Under the pieces are notes generated by a model that worked only from the letters and a program-made list of their open reading frames with translations, was not told the origin of the DNA and made no database searches. 64,000 nucleotides of DNA from positions 81,851 through 145,850 of the forward strand of contig CAJUQP010000004.1 of assembly GCA_910588245.1 (NCBI GenBank), in the 5' to 3' direction. This DNA is from an uncultured Muribaculaceae bacterium (lineage in GTDB: Bacteria > Bacteroidota > Bacteroidia > Bacteroidales > Muribaculaceae). This document shows positions 62,809-64,000 of the stretch, piece after piece (positions within the stretch are counted from its first letter, which is position 1; each line of letters begins with the position of its first letter). The position numbers and the translations under genes are program-made.

Positions 62809-63915
62809 ATGAGGAAAACAGCATTCGCCGCCCTTTGTGCGGCTCTCGCTATGCCGCTCGCGGCATCGGCCGACATCACGGTCAACCTTCCCGCAGGTTC
62901 AGGCCTCGATTCCGTGGCCTACTACCATGCACCCATAGCCAAACTCGCCACGGCAAAGACCCGCGCCGAGCGCGGCATCGTGGAAGACAAAGCTCCCGTG
63001 AAAGACAATAAAGCGACAATAGCTATCAGTTCAGCTGAGGGGGGCTCCCGCTATGGCATCACATTCTCACAGCGCAATTTCATCGACCTCTATGTGCTTC
63101 CCGGAGAAGAAGTCAATATCGATGTGAAATCACTCGACCCGTTTGACTACAATCTAAGCGGCACAGAATTCATCAACGACATGAACGAAGTGGCAGCTCT
63201 GTCAAAGCCTCTTGAGGAGAAACAGAAAGCACTCATGGCCGATGGCGCGCAGCCTGACCGCGAGGCTATGATGGCCCTGTACAACGAATACATGGATTCC
63301 GTAAAGGATTTCATCGAGGAGAACCTCACATCGCCCAAGGCCGTGATAGCACTCATGAATCTTGACGGTGAGGACTTTGTGAAGGCATTCGACAAACTTT
63401 CGGAAAGAGCCAAGACATCGCGTATGTATCCATTGGCTGAACGTCAGTATCATTACGTACAGGCAAGTCTTGAGAAAGAACGCAAGCAGCAGGCCATGGC
63501 CAACGGCACGACACCAGCTCCCGACTTCACTCTTGAAGACATTGACGGAAAGCAGGTGAGCCTCTCCCAGTTCAAGGGGAAATGGGTGATACTTGATTTC
63601 TGGGGAAGCTGGTGCGGTTGGTGCATCAAGGGTTTCCCGGAACTTAAGGAAGCATATACTAAATACAAAGACCGCCTCGAAGTCGTAGGCGTCGACTGCC
63701 AGGAGACCAAGGAGGCATGGCTCGCAGGCGTCAAGAAATACGAGCTCCCCTGGGTGAACGTCTACAATCCCGAAGGAAGCAAGCTCACCGAGGAATACGG
63801 AGTGCAGGGCTTCCCCACGAAAGCCATCATCAACCCCGAGGGAATAATCGTCAATATCACAACCGGCCACGATCCTGAGTTCTTCACCAAGCTCGACCAG
63901 TTCATGGCCAAATGA
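62809..63915 (+). CDS. TlpA-like thioredoxin-fold protein with DUF4369-like domain
   Basis: 368 aa with a signal peptide (about 1-21, LAAS-AD). An N-terminal beta-rich DUF4369-like domain (about 22-115) and a helical linker (about 120-230) precede a thioredoxin domain with Cys269-Gly-Trp-Cys272 in DFWGSWCGWCIKGFP and the cis-Pro loop GVQGFPTKAII. Typical Bacteroidetes periplasmic or membrane-side reductase; the partner is unknown. The gap of 69 nt upstream shows no clear promoter, so it may be read with the radical SAM gene. Confidence 0.9.
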   Translation: MRKTAFAALCAALAMPLAASADITVNLPAGSGLDSVAYYHAPIAKLATAKTRAERGIVEDKAPVKDNKATIAISSAEGGSRYGITFSQRNFIDLYVLPGEEVNIDVKSLDPFDYNLSGTEFINDMNEVAALSKPLEEKQKALMADGAQPDREAMMALYNEYMDSVKDFIEENLTSPKAVIALMNLDGEDFVKAFDKLSERAKTSRMYPLAERQYHYVQASLEKERKQQAMANGTTPAPDFTLEDIDGKQVSLSQFKGKWVILDFWGSWCGWCIKGFPELKEAYTKYKDRLEVVGVDCQETKEAWLAGVKKYELPWVNVYNPEGSKLTEEYGVQGFPTKAIINPEGIIVNITTGHDPEFFTKLDQFMAK

Positions 63916-63947
63916 CATCAGGAGAAACTGAAATCCTCTCATGACAA

Positions 63948-63983
63948 GAGGGTGTATCAAAATTCAGTTTTTGGTACACCCTC
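63948..63983 (+). terminator. Terminator of the TlpA-like gene
   Basis: GAGGGTGTATCAAAA (63948-63962) pairs with TTTTGGTACACCCTC (63969-63983), one G-U, around a 6-nt loop, followed by CAATTTTT. The arm also resembles ends of some Bacteroidetes insertion sequences, which the window edge prevents from testing. Confidence 0.7.
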
Positions 63984-64000
63984 CAATTTTTAAGCCGCCT

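Overview
The window reads as chromosomal DNA of an anaerobic gut-type Bacteroidales bacterium, most likely Muribaculaceae-like (family placement is inference). Signs of this are Bacteroidetes-type promoter boxes (TTTG about 20 bp before TAnnTTTG), a GLPGLI-family protein beside a CarboxypepD_reg outer-membrane barrel, a C10 peptidase with a type IX secretion (T9SS) tail, DUF4377 lipoproteins, a Rho with a long disordered insert, type B L31, reverse rubrerythrin and pyruvate phosphate dikinase. I saw no rRNA, tRNA, CRISPR array or intact insertion sequence.

Layout. 1-786: 5' part of a LysM protein (minus strand, runs off the window). 1040-7658: complete histidine-to-glutamate operon hutU-ftcD-hutI-hutH, with hairpins in its two longer gaps and a bidirectional terminator at the end. 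7729-13519: a GLPGLI protein plus outer-membrane barrel operon, divergent from a histidine kinase/OmpR-type regulator pair; the gap between them carries four 11-bp tandem repeats. 13552-15809: nitroreductase-like protein and rlmD. 16027-19233: ppdK and an FKBP isomerase. 19603-20635: membrane protein plus winged-helix regulator, with a promoter overlapped by a palindrome that is repeated 80 bp downstream. 20919-22662: small membrane proteins, a P-loop kinase and a helical-repeat protein. 22663-25334: AT-rich island with a dispersed repeat, a strongly structured leader, two DUF4377 lipoproteins and gene fragments. 25326-30905: minus-strand envelope and protein-quality genes (YjbR, M50 protease, S41 protease, cyclophilin, PH-domain protein, flavin reductase, YjbQ). 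30918-31248: inverted pair of the same dispersed repeat. 31675-44331: phosphohexomutase, DUF3943 protein, flavin reductase, pbp1A-def-ettA, ddh, AAE-family transporter, TRIC-family channel. 44424-48251: C10 protease and a lone tyrosine recombinase. 48400-49454: L31, a small membrane protein, ruvX. 49629-56015: six-gene tolC-macA-macB-type efflux operon ending in a LytS/LytTR-type two-component pair, closed by a 32-bp perfect hairpin. 56096-63915: rubrerythrin, tilS, then rho-ybaK-aroC-radical SAM with touching or ATGA-overlapping junctions, and a TlpA-like thioredoxin protein.

How parts fit together. The hut operon gives complete use of histidine through formiminoglutamate and folate. Many genes share ATGA stop/start overlaps, so translational coupling is a general style here. 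The most promising leads are regulatory: the 11-bp repeat array between the two-component genes and the GLPGLI/barrel operon, the palindrome pair governing the membrane-protein/winged-helix operon, the structured RNA leader before the lipoproteins, and the long rho leader.
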